A stretch of DNA of 64,000 nucleotides from CAWEDP01 sp963807925 (GCA_963807925.1 CAWEDP010000002.1:2418001-2482000); one strand, 5' to 3'; numbered from the stretch's first letter, positions 26,960 through 37,262 are shown. Numbers and translations are program-made. Notes: generated from the letters alone by a model not told the origin.

Positions 26960-27214
26960 TCAGACCGCGGCCGCCTGCCGCACGACGCGCTTCAGCGTCC
27001 AGCGCTTCCGGCGGCTGAGCGGACGGGTCTCGACGATCTCGACCGTATCCCCGATCTTCGCGGTGTTGTGCTCGTCGTGCACCATGAAGGTCGACGTCAT
27101 GCGTTCGGTCTTGCCGTACAGCCCGTGCCGCACCTGCCACCCGACCGCGACGACGATGCTCTTCTGCATCTTGTTGCTGATCACGACGCCGGTCTTCTCG
27201 GACTTCGCAGCCAT
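26960..27214 (-). CDS. rpsQ: 30S ribosomal protein S17
   Basis: 84 residues: GVVISNKMQKSIVVAVGWQVRHGLYGK, then MVHDEHNTAKIGDTVEIVETRPLSRRKRW, the full S17 OB fold. Normal length, after rpmC by 19 bp. Confidence 0.96.
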   Translation of the reverse strand: MAAKSEKTGVVISNKMQKSIVVAVGWQVRHGLYGKTERMTSTFMVHDEHNTAKIGDTVEIVETRPLSRRKRWTLKRVVRQAAAV

Positions 27215-27233
27215 GTTGGGACCCTCGAACGGG

Positions 27234-27422
27234 CTATCCCCGCTTCTGTCGCAATACCGTCTTGATGCGGGCGAGATCGCGGCGCAGCCCGCGGATCTTC
27301 GCGGGCGTCTCGAGCTGCCCCATCGATTTCTGGATCCGCATCCGGAACAGCTGGTCGGTCAGGTCCCGCTCCTTGGCTCCGAGCTCGTCGGGGCCGAGGT
27401 CGCGGAGCTCCGCGGCCCTCAT
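27234..27422 (-). CDS. rpmC: 50S ribosomal protein L29
   Basis: 62 residues, MRAAELRDLGPDELGAKERD start and LRRDLARIKTVLRQKRG end, a two-helix protein at the exit tunnel. Its ATG overlaps the rplP stop (ATGA), a standard coupling in this cluster. Confidence 0.94.
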   Translation of the reverse strand: MRAAELRDLGPDELGAKERDLTDQLFRMRIQKSMGQLETPAKIRGLRRDLARIKTVLRQKRG

Positions 27423-27844
27423 AGCATCCTCTCCTGCGCAAAGCGCGTGGCGAACCTGGTGAGAATCGGCAGCTTGGCCGCCGCGAGCTTCAGCGCCTCG
27501 CGCGCCTCGTTCTCGGTGACGCCCTCCATCTCGAACAGCACGCGCCCCGGACGGACGACTGCCACCCATTGCTCCGGCGCGCCCTTGCCCTTGCCCATGC
27601 GGGTTTCCTGCGGCTTCTTGGTGATCGGCTTGTCGGGAAACACGCGCACCCAGATCTTGCCGCCGCGCTTGATGAAGCGCGTCATGGCGACGCGCGCCGC
27701 CTCGATCTGCCGATCGGTGAGCCAGCACGGTTCGAGCGCCTTCAGCCCGTAGTCCCCGAACGACACGTCGGACCCGCGCCAGGCCTTGCCGGCCATGCGC
27801 CCGCGCTGCTGCTTTCGGAACTTGACCTTCTTGGGCATCAACAT
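27419..27844 (-). CDS. rplP: 50S ribosomal protein L16
   Basis: 141 residues, MLMPKKVKFRKQQRGRMAG start, GDYGLKALEPCWLTDRQIEAARVAMTR and PDKPITKKPQETRMGKGKG, the peptidyl-transferase-proximal loop. Canonical length. Confidence 0.97.
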   Translation of the reverse strand: MLMPKKVKFRKQQRGRMAGKAWRGSDVSFGDYGLKALEPCWLTDRQIEAARVAMTRFIKRGGKIWVRVFPDKPITKKPQETRMGKGKGAPEQWVAVVRPGRVLFEMEGVTENEAREALKLAAAKLPILTRFATRFAQERML

Positions 27845-27973
27845 GACGAATCCTCGGACTGTTCATCCGGCCCTCCGCTCGTCCGGGCCGTCGGCGTCGG
27901 GGCGGGGTGGTCGCTCGAGGGGACCCACGCGCCCCGGGGGCCGACACGACCGGAGGACCGGGACGACCACATT

Positions 27974-28663
27974 TCAGGCGCGCCCCTGGGGGCGTCGCGG
28001 CCCGCGCTCGCGGTACTCCTCTTCGCGGCCGCGCAGCGGGACCAGACGCTCGCCCTTGTACAGCCACACCTTGATGCCGATCTGGCCATACGTGGTGTTG
28101 GCCTCGGCGAACCCGTAATCGATGTCGGCGCGCAGCGTCTGCAACGGCAGCTGGCCGTGCAGGTACCATTCGGAGCGGGCGATTTCGGCGCCGTTCAGAC
28201 GGCCGGACACCCGCACCTTGATGCCGCGCGCGCCGAACCGCAGCGCCGATTCCACCGCCTTCCGCATGGCGCGGCGGAACGCGACGCGCTTCTCGAGCTG
28301 CAGCGCGACCGATTCGGAAATCAGCTGCGCGTCGAGTTCCGGCTTCTGGATCTCCTGGATGTTGATGAAGACCTCGCGGTTGGTGCGCTTCTGGATTTCC
28401 TGCTTCAGCTTGTCGACTTCGGTCCCCTTGCGGCCGATGATGATCCCGGGCCGCGAGGTGTAGATGTCGATCTTCAGCTTGTTCGCGGCGCGCTCGGTCT
28501 CGATCTTCGACACGCCGGCGTGCGCGAACCGCTTCTTGAGGTTCTGGCGCAGCGCCAGATCCTCGTGCAGCAGCTTCGCGTAGTCGCGATCCGAGTACCA
28601 GCGCGATCGCCACGTCTTGTTGAACCCGAGCCGGAATCCAAACGGGTGAACCTTCTGGCCCAC
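27974..28663 (-). CDS. rpsC: 30S ribosomal protein S3
   Basis: 229 residues: MGQKVHPFGFRLGFNKTWRS start, KH-2 domain with PGIIIGRKGTEVDKL, and C-domain GIKVRVSGRLNGAEIARSEW. Forms part of the mRNA entry helicase. A 129-bp spacer separates it from rplP. Confidence 0.97.
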   Translation of the reverse strand: MGQKVHPFGFRLGFNKTWRSRWYSDRDYAKLLHEDLALRQNLKKRFAHAGVSKIETERAANKLKIDIYTSRPGIIIGRKGTEVDKLKQEIQKRTNREVFINIQEIQKPELDAQLISESVALQLEKRVAFRRAMRKAVESALRFGARGIKVRVSGRLNGAEIARSEWYLHGQLPLQTLRADIDYGFAEANTTYGQIGIKVWLYKGERLVPLRGREEEYRERGPRRPQGRA

Positions 28664-28674
28664 AGCAGCTCCTT

Positions 28675-28715
28675 GTCAGTCGTCAGTCGTCAATCGTTCG
28701 TCGATCGGCGGTCGG
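28675..28715. repeat. Degenerate GTCGTCA tandem repeat in the rpsC-rplV spacer
   Basis: The spacer holds CAGTCGT, CAGTCGT, CAATCGT and further TCGTCGAT/CGGTCGGT variants in a row. A similar GGTCGTCGGTCGTCAGG stretch occurs in the adk-secY spacer near 21190. I know no function; possibly a mutated microsatellite. Confidence 0.5.
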
Positions 28716-29162
28716 TCACTCCCCGGCCGTCGGTGCGGCCGGCTTCGCGCGTCGCCCGGACCCTGTCGACGGCCGGCGGCGTGGCCTGCCGCCCGGCGTG
28801 CCGACGGCGGTCACCTTCTCCGGGCGCTCCGACACGTGCACCGTGAGGTGCGCGGTCCGCTTCAGCACCCGGAACGCGCGGCCCATCGGCGCGGGACGCA
28901 CGCGTTTCTGCGAGGGTCCCTGGTTCGCGAAGCACGCCGACACGAAGAGCCGATCGACGTCGCCGCTGAACCCTTCCTTCTGCTGGGCGTTCGCGACCGC
29001 CGACCGCAGCACCTTGGCGATGTCCGCCGCGATGCTCTTGCGCGTGAACTTCAGCGTCGCGAGCGCGCGATTCACGTCCTTGCCGCGAATCAGGTCGAGC
29101 ACCAGGCCTGCCTTCTGCGCGGACGTGCGCACATAGCGTGCCGTGGCCTGCGCCTCAATCAT
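28716..29162 (-). CDS. rplV: 50S ribosomal protein L22 with C-terminal extension
   Basis: 148 residues from the ATG (MIEAQATARYVRTSAQKAGL), preceded by GAGGAG at ideal spacing; an upstream in-frame GTG at 29207 would overlap rpsS and is rejected. The tunnel-lining loop region (RPAPMGRAFRVLKRTAHLTV) is present. About 35 basic residues at the C-terminus (GGRPRRRPSTGSGRRAKPA) exceed the usual 110-residue protein. Confidence 0.94.
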   Translation of the reverse strand: MIEAQATARYVRTSAQKAGLVLDLIRGKDVNRALATLKFTRKSIAADIAKVLRSAVANAQQKEGFSGDVDRLFVSACFANQGPSQKRVRPAPMGRAFRVLKRTAHLTVHVSERPEKVTAVGTPGGRPRRRPSTGSGRRAKPAAPTAGE

Positions 29163-29178
29163 GATCGACTCCTCAGCT

Positions 29179-29535
29179 CTAGCCGGCCGCGCCGGCCGGC
29201 CTGGCACCGCCGCCCGGACCGCCGCCCGGACCGCCGGCCGGCGCCGCGGCGGCCGCGGCAGCCGCCCGCTCCGCGACCTTCGTCGTGTGCCCCTTGAAGA
29301 CCCGCGTGGGCGCGAACTCGCCCAGCTTGTGCCCCACCATGTTCTCGGTGATGTACACCGGGATGAACTTCTTGCCGTTGTGCACGGCGAGCGTGTGCCC
29401 CACCATCTCGGGCACGACCGTCGACCGGCGCGACCAGGTCTTGATGACCCGTTTCTCCGCCCCGCGGTTCATCACTTCGATCTTCTCGAGCAGCGAGGTG
29501 TCGACAAACGGCCCTTTCTTCAGCGAACGTCCCAT
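29179..29535 (-). CDS. rpsS: 30S ribosomal protein S19 with Ala/Gly-rich tail
   Basis: 118 residues: MGRSLKKGPFVDTSLLEKIE, HNGKKFIPVYITENMVGHKLGEF and APTRVFKGHTTKVAE are diagnostic. Beyond residue 90 comes AERAAAAAAAAPAGGPGGG and a second Gly/Pro run, not present in typical 92-residue S19. The tail would protrude from the 30S head; whether it has a role is unknown. Confidence 0.95.
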   Translation of the reverse strand: MGRSLKKGPFVDTSLLEKIEVMNRGAEKRVIKTWSRRSTVVPEMVGHTLAVHNGKKFIPVYITENMVGHKLGEFAPTRVFKGHTTKVAERAAAAAAAAPAGGPGGGPGGGARPAGAAG

Positions 29536-29546
29536 GGCGCCAGCCC

Positions 29547-30371
29547 CTACTTCTGCCGCCGCTGCACGATGAACCGATCCGTGCGCTTGCGGTTGCGTGT
29601 CTTGTAGCCCTTGGTCGGCAGTCCCCACGGCGACACCGGATGGCGCCCGCCGGAGGTTTTGCCCTCGCCGCCGCCGAGGGGGTGATCGACCGGGTTCATC
29701 GCCACGCCGCGCACGTGCGGCCGCCTGCCCAGCCAGCGGCTCCGGCCGGCCTTTCCGATCGACACGTTCTCGTGCTCGATGTTCCCCACCTGCCCGATCG
29801 TGGCGAAGCACTCCACGTGGATGCGGCGAATCTCGCCCGAGGGCATCTTCACCGACGCGTAGTCGCCTTCCTTCGCCACCAACTGCACGGCCGATCCCGC
29901 GCTGCGGGCGATCTGTCCGCCCTTGCCGGACTTCAGCTCGACGTTGTGAATCTGGGTGCCGAGCGGAATGTTCTTGAGCGGCAGCGCGTTGCCCGGCAGG
30001 ATGTCGACCGTCTGGCCGGCCACGATCGTGTCGCCGACCTTCAGTCCGTTCGGCTGCAGGATGTACCGCTTCTCGCCGTCCGCGTAGGTCAGCAGCGCGA
30101 TGCGCGCCGAGCGGTTCGGGTCGTACTCGATCGTGGAGACTGCCGCCGGGATGTCGCGCTTGTCGCGCTTGAAATCGATGATGCGGTACATCCGCTTGTG
30201 ACCGCCGCCGCGCCACCACGAGGTGAGCTCGCCGCGGTTGTTGCGGCCGCCGGATCGCTGGAGCGGCTCGGTCAGCGGCCTGTACGGCTCGCGCGCGGTG
30301 ATCTCGTCGAACCGCTGCACGGTCTGAAACCGCCGCCCGGGCGACGTCGGATTGAACTTGCGAATCGGCAT
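29547..30371 (-). CDS. rplB: 50S ribosomal protein L2
   Basis: 274 residues: RKFNPTSPGRRFQTV start, GRNNRGELTSWWRGGGHKRMYR, and RPHVRGVAMNPVDHPLGGGEGK with the conserved His near the peptidyl-transferase centre. Normal length. rplW ends two bases upstream. Confidence 0.97.
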   Translation of the reverse strand: MPIRKFNPTSPGRRFQTVQRFDEITAREPYRPLTEPLQRSGGRNNRGELTSWWRGGGHKRMYRIIDFKRDKRDIPAAVSTIEYDPNRSARIALLTYADGEKRYILQPNGLKVGDTIVAGQTVDILPGNALPLKNIPLGTQIHNVELKSGKGGQIARSAGSAVQLVAKEGDYASVKMPSGEIRRIHVECFATIGQVGNIEHENVSIGKAGRSRWLGRRPHVRGVAMNPVDHPLGGGEGKTSGGRHPVSPWGLPTKGYKTRNRKRTDRFIVQRRQK

Positions 30372-30373
30372 GG

Positions 30374-30664
30374 TTACGCGCCCTCCAGGAACTCCGGCAT
30401 CTTCTCGCCGTCGCGCAACCGGACGAACGCCTTCTTCCAGTCCGACCGGCGGCCGACGAACCGGCCCTGCCGCTTCACCTTCCCGTGCGCGATGCTCGTC
30501 CGGATGCTCGCCACCTTGGCGCCGAGCAGGTGTTCGACGGCGCGCTTGATCTCGAGCTTGTTCGCATCCGGCGCCACCTGAAACACGATCGTCCGCCCGT
30601 CCTCGCGCAGGATCGACGTCTTCTCGGTGATGAGCGGCCGGCGAATCACATCGGTTAGCTTCAT
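30374..30664 (-). CDS. rplW: 50S ribosomal protein L23
   Basis: 96 residues: LTDVIRRPLITEKTSIL start and VRLRDGEKMPEFLEGA end. Exit-tunnel protein that docks SRP and trigger factor. Complete. Confidence 0.96.
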   Translation of the reverse strand: MKLTDVIRRPLITEKTSILREDGRTIVFQVAPDANKLEIKRAVEHLLGAKVASIRTSIAHGKVKRQGRFVGRRSDWKKAFVRLRDGEKMPEFLEGA

Positions 30665-30705
30665 AACAATCCTGACGATCGGGCGGCCGACCGACGCGGT
30701 CCGCC

Positions 30706-31326
30706 TCAGCCCAGGGCCTCCTGCAGCTTCTGCAGCGCCGACTCGGTCGCGACGAGGCGGCTCGCGTGCACGACGTCGCGCGCGGTGAGCCGCCGGCTGT
30801 CGACACACGCCACGCCCGGGACGTTGCGCACCGAACGCGCCAGATTGCCGTCGACCGACACGTCGACGAGGACGGCCTTGCCGGTGATCCCCAGGCGGCG
30901 GAGCATCTCGACCGCGGCTTTGGTCTTCACCTGATCGGCAGCGAGCGCATCGACCACGACGAGCGCGCCGTCCTTCACCTTCTGCGCCAGCGCCGCGCGC
31001 AACGCGCCCCGCTCGACCTTCTTCGGCAGCTGGTACGCGTAGCTGCGCGGCTGCGGTCCGAACACGGTGCCGCCCTTGCGCCACAGCGGGTTGCGGATCT
31101 CGCCCACGCGCGCCCGGCCGGTCCCTTTCTGGCGCCACGGCTTCTTGCCGCTGCCGCTGACGAGCGCGCGGTTCTTGGTGGCGTGCGTCCCGCGGCGCTC
31201 CGCCGCGTTCGCCCGCACGACCGATTCCCAGACGAGCTCGGCGTTCGGGCGCGCGCCGAACACCTCGTCGCTCACCTCGACCGCGCCGACCTTCTCGTTC
31301 TGGCTGTTGACGACATCCAGTTGCAT
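30706..31326 (-). CDS. rplD: 50S ribosomal protein L4
   Basis: 206 residues from MQLDVVNSQNEKVGAVEVS. The tunnel loop region KPWRQKGTGRARVGEIRNPLW is canonical. In E. coli L4 represses the S10 operon through its leader; here the S10 genes follow fusA with only nine bases between, so that leader is absent. Confidence 0.96.
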   Translation of the reverse strand: MQLDVVNSQNEKVGAVEVSDEVFGARPNAELVWESVVRANAAERRGTHATKNRALVSGSGKKPWRQKGTGRARVGEIRNPLWRKGGTVFGPQPRSYAYQLPKKVERGALRAALAQKVKDGALVVVDALAADQVKTKAAVEMLRRLGITGKAVLVDVSVDGNLARSVRNVPGVACVDSRRLTARDVVHASRLVATESALQKLQEALG

Positions 31327-31343
31327 ACGTGCTCTCGTGTTCG

Positions 31344-32024
31344 TTACTTCTTGGCCTTCTTCGGCTTCTCGACCTGCGCCACCTTGATCTTCTTGGCCGT
31401 GAGCGCCTTGCGCACGATCACGTAGCCGTCGGGCGCGCCGGGAATCCCGCCTCTCACAATCAGCAGGTGATTGTCCGGATCCACGCGGACGACCTTCAGG
31501 TTGTGGATCGTGACCCGTCCGCCGCCCATCCGGCCGGCCGCGCGCATCCCCTTGATCACGCGCGAGGGAAACGACGAGGCGCCAATCGATCCGGGGGCGC
31601 GGTGAAACATCGAGCCGTGGGTCGCCGCGCCTCCGCCGAAGTGGTGGCGCTTGACCACGCCCTGGTACCCCTTGCCGCGGCCGGTGCCGATCACATCGAC
31701 GCGCTCGCCGCTGGCGAAGATGGACACCAGCACCTGGTCGCCGGGCTTGACCGGATCGCCGCCGGCCGCCAGCTTCACCTCGCGGCGGACGCGCGTCGGC
31801 GGGACGTTGGCCTTCTTGTAATGGCCGGCCAGCGGCCTGCCGACCCTCGCCGGCGCGTCCTCGACCAGCCCGAGCTGCACCGCCTCGTAGCCGTCGATGG
31901 GCGCCGTCTTGGCCTGCACCACCACGCACGGTCCCGCCTTGATCACGGTCGCCGGGCTCACGGTGCCGTCGGCGTCGAAGATCTGCGTCATCCCGACTTT
32001 CTTCCCAATGATTCCTGTCACCAT
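31344..32024 (-). CDS. rplC: 50S ribosomal protein L3
   Basis: 226 residues: MVTGIIGKKVGMTQIFDADG start, RGKGYQGVVKRHHFGGGAATHGSMFHRAPGSIG core. The glutamine of the PrmB-methylated GQ site is not obvious; the region reads SFPSRVIKGMRAAGRMGGGRVT. C-terminus Lys-rich (VEKPKKAKK). Confidence 0.96.
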   Translation of the reverse strand: MVTGIIGKKVGMTQIFDADGTVSPATVIKAGPCVVVQAKTAPIDGYEAVQLGLVEDAPARVGRPLAGHYKKANVPPTRVRREVKLAAGGDPVKPGDQVLVSIFASGERVDVIGTGRGKGYQGVVKRHHFGGGAATHGSMFHRAPGSIGASSFPSRVIKGMRAAGRMGGGRVTIHNLKVVRVDPDNHLLIVRGGIPGAPDGYVIVRKALTAKKIKVAQVEKPKKAKK

Positions 32025-32048
32025 CGCGACGCTCCGAAGAATGCCGGC

Positions 32049-32384
32049 TTACTTGTGTTCCTTCCCGAACGCCTTGATCTCGACGTCGACCCCGGCCGGC
32101 AGATCGAGCTTCATCAGCGCGTCCACGGTCTGGGGCGTCGGCTCGAAGATGTCGATGAGGCGCTTGTGCGTCCGGATCTCGAACTGCTCGCGCGATTTCT
32201 TGTCCACGTGCGGCGACCGCAGCACCGTCCACTTGTTCTTCGAGGTCGGCAGCGGAATCGGTCCGGCCAGCTGCGCGCCCGTGCGCTTCGCCGTTTCCAC
32301 GATCTCGCTCGTCGACTGATCGAGCACGCGATAGTCGTAGGCCTTGAGGCGGATCCGGATCTTGTCGCTGAACGCGTTCGCCAT
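32049..32384 (-). CDS. rpsJ: 30S ribosomal protein S10 (NusE)
   Basis: 111 residues: KIRIRLKAYDYRVLDQSTSEIVETAKRTGA and the RSPHVDKKSREQFEIRTHKR loop, with a short extra tail (GVDVEIKAFGKEHK is normal). Starts nine bases after fusA, so it shares its transcript. Confidence 0.97.
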   Translation of the reverse strand: MANAFSDKIRIRLKAYDYRVLDQSTSEIVETAKRTGAQLAGPIPLPTSKNKWTVLRSPHVDKKSREQFEIRTHKRLIDIFEPTPQTVDALMKLDLPAGVDVEIKAFGKEHK

Positions 32385-32393
32385 GTGTGCCCT

Positions 32394-34502
<2,109 letters not shown>

Positions 34503-34576
34503 GGTCGTCTTCTACGATCGGTCGTCTTCTCCGACCGGTCGGCTGAAGCCTCGCGCCGTCTGGACGAGCGATTCCC

Positions 34577-35050
34577 TTACCATCGGTAGTGGGCGAACGC
34601 CTTGTTGGCTTCGGCCATCCGGTGCGTGTCCTCGCGCTTCTTCACGGCGCCCCCGCGCAGGTTCGCCGCGTCGAGCAGCTCGTTCGCCAGCTTCTCCTGC
34701 ATCGTCTTGCCGTCGCCGCGGGCGGTGGCGTAGCCGACGATCCAGCGGATGCTGAGCGACAGGCGCCGGTTGGGATTCACCTCGATCGGAACCTGGTAGT
34801 TGGAACCGCCGACGCGGCGCGATTTCACCTCGAGGCTCGGCTTGACGTTGTCGATCGCCTTCTTGAAGATCTTCAGCGGATCGTCGCCGCTCTTCTCCTT
34901 GATGATGTCGAAGCTCTTGTAGAGAATGCGCTCGGCCGTGCTGCGCTTGCCGCCGGTCATCACACAGTTGATGAACTTGCTCACCAGTTGACTCTGATAG
35001 AGCGGGTCGGCCGGAGTGTCGCGCTTCAGAATTTCACGTCGCCGCGGCAT
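34577..35050 (-). CDS. rpsG: 30S ribosomal protein S7
   Basis: 157 residues: MPRRREILKRDTPADPLYQS start, VNPNRRLSLSIRWIVGYATARGDGKTMQEKL, ends KAFAHYRW. Normal length. Between rpsL and fusA as in the classical str operon. Confidence 0.97.
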   Translation of the reverse strand: MPRRREILKRDTPADPLYQSQLVSKFINCVMTGGKRSTAERILYKSFDIIKEKSGDDPLKIFKKAIDNVKPSLEVKSRRVGGSNYQVPIEVNPNRRLSLSIRWIVGYATARGDGKTMQEKLANELLDAANLRGGAVKKREDTHRMAEANKAFAHYRW

Positions 35051-35062
35051 GTCGTCTTCTCC

Positions 35063-35440
35063 CTACGCCTTCTTCGGTCGCTTGGCGCCGTATTTCGACC
35101 GGCCCTGCATCCGCCCCTGCACGCCGACGGCGTCGAGCGTGCCGCGGACGACGTGATAGCGGACGCCCGGCAGATCCTTGACGCGGCCGCCCCGGATGAG
35201 CACCAGCGAGTGCTCCTGCAGGTTGTGGCCGACGCCCGGAATATAGGTCGTCACCTCGATGCCGTTGGTCAGTCGCACGCGAGCCACCTTGCGCAACGCC
35301 GAGTTCGGCTTCTTGGGCGTCTGCGTGAACACCCGCACGCACACGCCGCGCTTCTGGGGACTGTCCTGCAGAGCCGGGCTCTTCGTTTTCGTGACAATCT
35401 TCTTGCGTCCGGCTCGAACCAGTTGACTGATCGTCGGCAT
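35063..35440 (-). CDS. rpsL: 30S ribosomal protein S12
   Basis: 125 residues: MPTISQLVRAGRKKIVTKTK start. The TPKKPNSALRKV and GGRVKDLPGVRYH stretches keep the lysines that correspond to E. coli K43 and K88, so no streptomycin-resistance substitution is seen there. First gene of the 19.5-kb superoperon, with promoter and leader upstream. Confidence 0.98.
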   Translation of the reverse strand: MPTISQLVRAGRKKIVTKTKSPALQDSPQKRGVCVRVFTQTPKKPNSALRKVARVRLTNGIEVTTYIPGVGHNLQEHSLVLIRGGRVKDLPGVRYHVVRGTLDAVGVQGRMQGRSKYGAKRPKKA

Positions 35441-35550
35441 GACGTCCTCTCGTCATCGGCGTCTCGCGCCCTGTTCCGCCAATCGGCGTCAGGCCACCAG
35501 AGGACCAATGCCCGATACGGCCACGGCCACGCCGCGGCGCCAGTTTGTTC

Positions 35551-35582
35551 CAGGCCTAGAAGCCCATACGGCTTGGCGCCTG
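35551..35582 (-). other. Leader stem-loop upstream of rpsL
   Basis: On the minus strand CAGGC...GCCTG forms an outer pair and AAGCC/GGCTT an inner pair around GTATG. It lies in the presumed 5' untranslated leader, about 110 bases before the rpsL start. It could be a ribosomal-protein autoregulatory site or just a stable leader structure. Confidence 0.4.
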
Positions 35583-35713
35583 AAAACGCTCGACCCTATG
35601 CTCGTAGTAATTCGCGCGACCGACGGTCTTGCCCCGGACAGACGCCGCGGCGCAGAACGCTTCCTGCGGATCCGAGGCTAGATAGGGTGTCCCAGCCCGG
35701 ACAGAACCTTACG

Positions 35714-35742
35714 AATATAGCACGGGAGTATCAGGGCCGCAA
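35714..35742 (-). promoter_or_regulatory. rpsL: Sigma-70-type promoter for the rpsL superoperon
   Basis: Minus strand: -35 TTGCGG (35737-35742), a 17-bp spacer, and -10 TATATT (35714-35719). Start would be near 35706, giving a leader of about 265 bases before rpsL. Best promoter match in the 444-bp spacer and correctly oriented for the cluster. Confidence 0.6.
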
Positions 35743-35884
35743 CCGAGCCGCCGTGCCGCCAGCCATCTCCCGCGTTCTCCCGGACTGCTCTTCCCTGATA
35801 TAGTGCTCCGCCTGTCGGGCCGACTCGCTCGCGAGCGCCCTTGTGAGGTCCGGCAAGCCCGCGCGCTTGCCAGATGAGGTGATC

Positions 35885-36433
35885 ATGAAGCATTTCACGT
35901 ACGGCATGACGGCCCTGGCGATTGTCGTGGTGAGCGGCGCGCTGACTCTCGCCCAGGCGCCGGCCGGCGGGCAGGCGCCCGCAGGCGGCGGACAGCGGGC
36001 CGGCGGACCCCCGCCGACGCCGAAGAACCTGCAGGTGCTCCCGAAGGACATCCCGTTCCCGCAACTCATCCAGCGCATGCAGGGGTTCTCCCAGGCGCTC
36101 GGCGTCCAGTGCGGTTACTGTCACATGTGGGAAGGCCCCAACAATCCTGCGAACGACCTGGCGGCGGACACCAAAACGCCGAAGCTCGTCGCCCGCGTCA
36201 TGATCCAGATGGTGGGCGAGATCAATCAGAAGCTGGCCGCCAACATCAAGAAGCCGGCCGACGAGATCACCCAGGTGGGATGCATGACGTGCCACCGCGG
36301 CGAGGCGATTCCGAAAGTGCCGCCACCGGCGCCCGCAGCGGGACGCGGCCGCGGTGGGCGGGGTGCCGCGCCCCCACCCGGTGCGGAGCCGGGTGCACCA
36401 GGAGCCGGACAGGCGCCGCCCCCCGGTCGCTAG
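35885..36433 (+). CDS. Secreted dihaem c-type cytochrome (photosynthetic reaction centre cytochrome-like)
   Basis: 182 residues from the ATG preceded by GAGGTG. Signal peptide at 1-22 (TALAIVVVSGALTLA), then a Pro/Gly/Ala linker. Two haem-binding motifs: CGYCH at 76-80 and CMTCH at 133-137, with the LPKDIPFPQLIQRMQGFSQALGVQC context seen in the small CytoC_RC family common in Acidobacteriota. Possible axial Met residues lie between the motifs. The C-terminal 40 residues are Gly/Arg/Pro-rich (GRGRGGRGAAPPPG). Likely periplasmic electron carrier; partner unknown. Confidence 0.82.
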   Translation: MKHFTYGMTALAIVVVSGALTLAQAPAGGQAPAGGGQRAGGPPPTPKNLQVLPKDIPFPQLIQRMQGFSQALGVQCGYCHMWEGPNNPANDLAADTKTPKLVARVMIQMVGEINQKLAANIKKPADEITQVGCMTCHRGEAIPKVPPPAPAAGRGRGGRGAAPPPGAEPGAPGAGQAPPPGR

Positions 36434-36454
36434 CGGCCCGACGCGGGGCCGCTA
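36431..36454. terminator. Bidirectional hairpin built from both genes' stop codons
   Basis: TAGCGGCCC (36431-36439) and GGGCCGCTA (36446-36454) form a perfect 9-bp stem around GACGCG. The TAG at one foot is the cytochrome stop and the TAG on the other strand is the phosphatase stop. The convergent gap is only 18 bp, so this hairpin must serve both transcripts. No T-run. Confidence 0.65.
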
Positions 36455-37210
36455 TTCAGGCAGATACCGCGCGATGAGCGCGGTGCAGTTGTCGCGGCTG
36501 CCGCCCGCAAGGGCGGCGGCCACGATGCCGCGCGCCAGTTCACGCCCGTCGCCCCCCTGCCCCAGGAGCTGTTCCATCCGGCCATCGTCCAGCGTTCCGT
36601 GCACGCCGTCGGTCGTCAACAGCAACACGTCGTCGGCGAGCAGCGGCTCGTCGCGCAGATGGACGTCGGTCCTCGCCCGCAAGCCGACGACATTGGTCAG
36701 CGCGTGACGCATCGGATGCAGGCGCGCCGTGGCCGGGTCGACGGAGGGGTCCCGCGCGAGCACGGTCGCATAGGAATCGTCCTCTGTCAGCGGACGCAGC
36801 CTCCCTTTCCTGAGGAGATACAGCCGGCTGTCGCCCGCGTGCCCCACAATCAGGCGATCGGATTCGACCAGGGCCGCCACGACCGTGGTGCCCATGCCCA
36901 GGTAGGCCGCCGATTCGACCGAGGTTTCAAGGACGCGCTGGTTCGCGAGCTGGATGGCCGTGCGCATCCGATTGCCCGCGTCGGTCAGGGCCGGATCGCG
37001 GCCGAACGGCCACCGGTCCCCCTCGCAGTGCCCTTCGCGGATGTACTCGATCATCGTGTCAACGGCGATTCGCGCGGCAATGTCCCCTGCATTGTGTCCG
37101 CCCATGCCATCGGCGACTGCACAGAACTGCATCGCGGCGTCGCACACGAAGCAGTCTTCATTGCGCACCCGAACGTGACCTTTGTCGGTGATGCCGTATG
37201 CCCGGAGCAC
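36452..37210 (-). CDS. PP2C-family serine/threonine phosphatase
   Basis: 252 residues with all PPM/PP2C motifs: RVRNEDCFV, VADGMGGHNAGDIAA, GHAGDSRLYLLRKG, LLLTTDGVHG and DNCTALIARYL. The metal-binding aspartates are intact. Stp1/PrpC-like size, no membrane helix, so a soluble phosphatase reversing Hanks-type kinase signalling. No kinase gene is adjacent. Next gene upstream on the same strand is the DNA ligase, 52 bp away. Confidence 0.92.
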   Translation of the reverse strand: MLRAYGITDKGHVRVRNEDCFVCDAAMQFCAVADGMGGHNAGDIAARIAVDTMIEYIREGHCEGDRWPFGRDPALTDAGNRMRTAIQLANQRVLETSVESAAYLGMGTTVVAALVESDRLIVGHAGDSRLYLLRKGRLRPLTEDDSYATVLARDPSVDPATARLHPMRHALTNVVGLRARTDVHLRDEPLLADDVLLLTTDGVHGTLDDGRMEQLLGQGGDGRELARGIVAAALAGGSRDNCTALIARYLPE

Positions 37211-37262
37211 GATGCGACCTCACCGACTTATCGGCCGCCCGTCGCGATCTCTTGAATCGGCG

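Larger units (their letters stand above)
35441..35884. other. 444-bp spacer upstream of rpsL and the cytochrome gene
   Basis: Contains the minus-strand promoter and leader described separately. The plus-strand side carries the GAGGTG ribosome-binding site of the cytochrome c gene at 35874-35884. A plus-strand open frame (35439-35681) has no recognisable domain and overlaps the leader, so I do not call it. Nothing else is evident. Confidence 0.55.

Noticed and set aside
35439..35681. Plus-strand 80-codon open frame upstream of the cytochrome gene
   Set aside because: Overlaps the rpsL leader, has no family resemblance and no convincing start signal.
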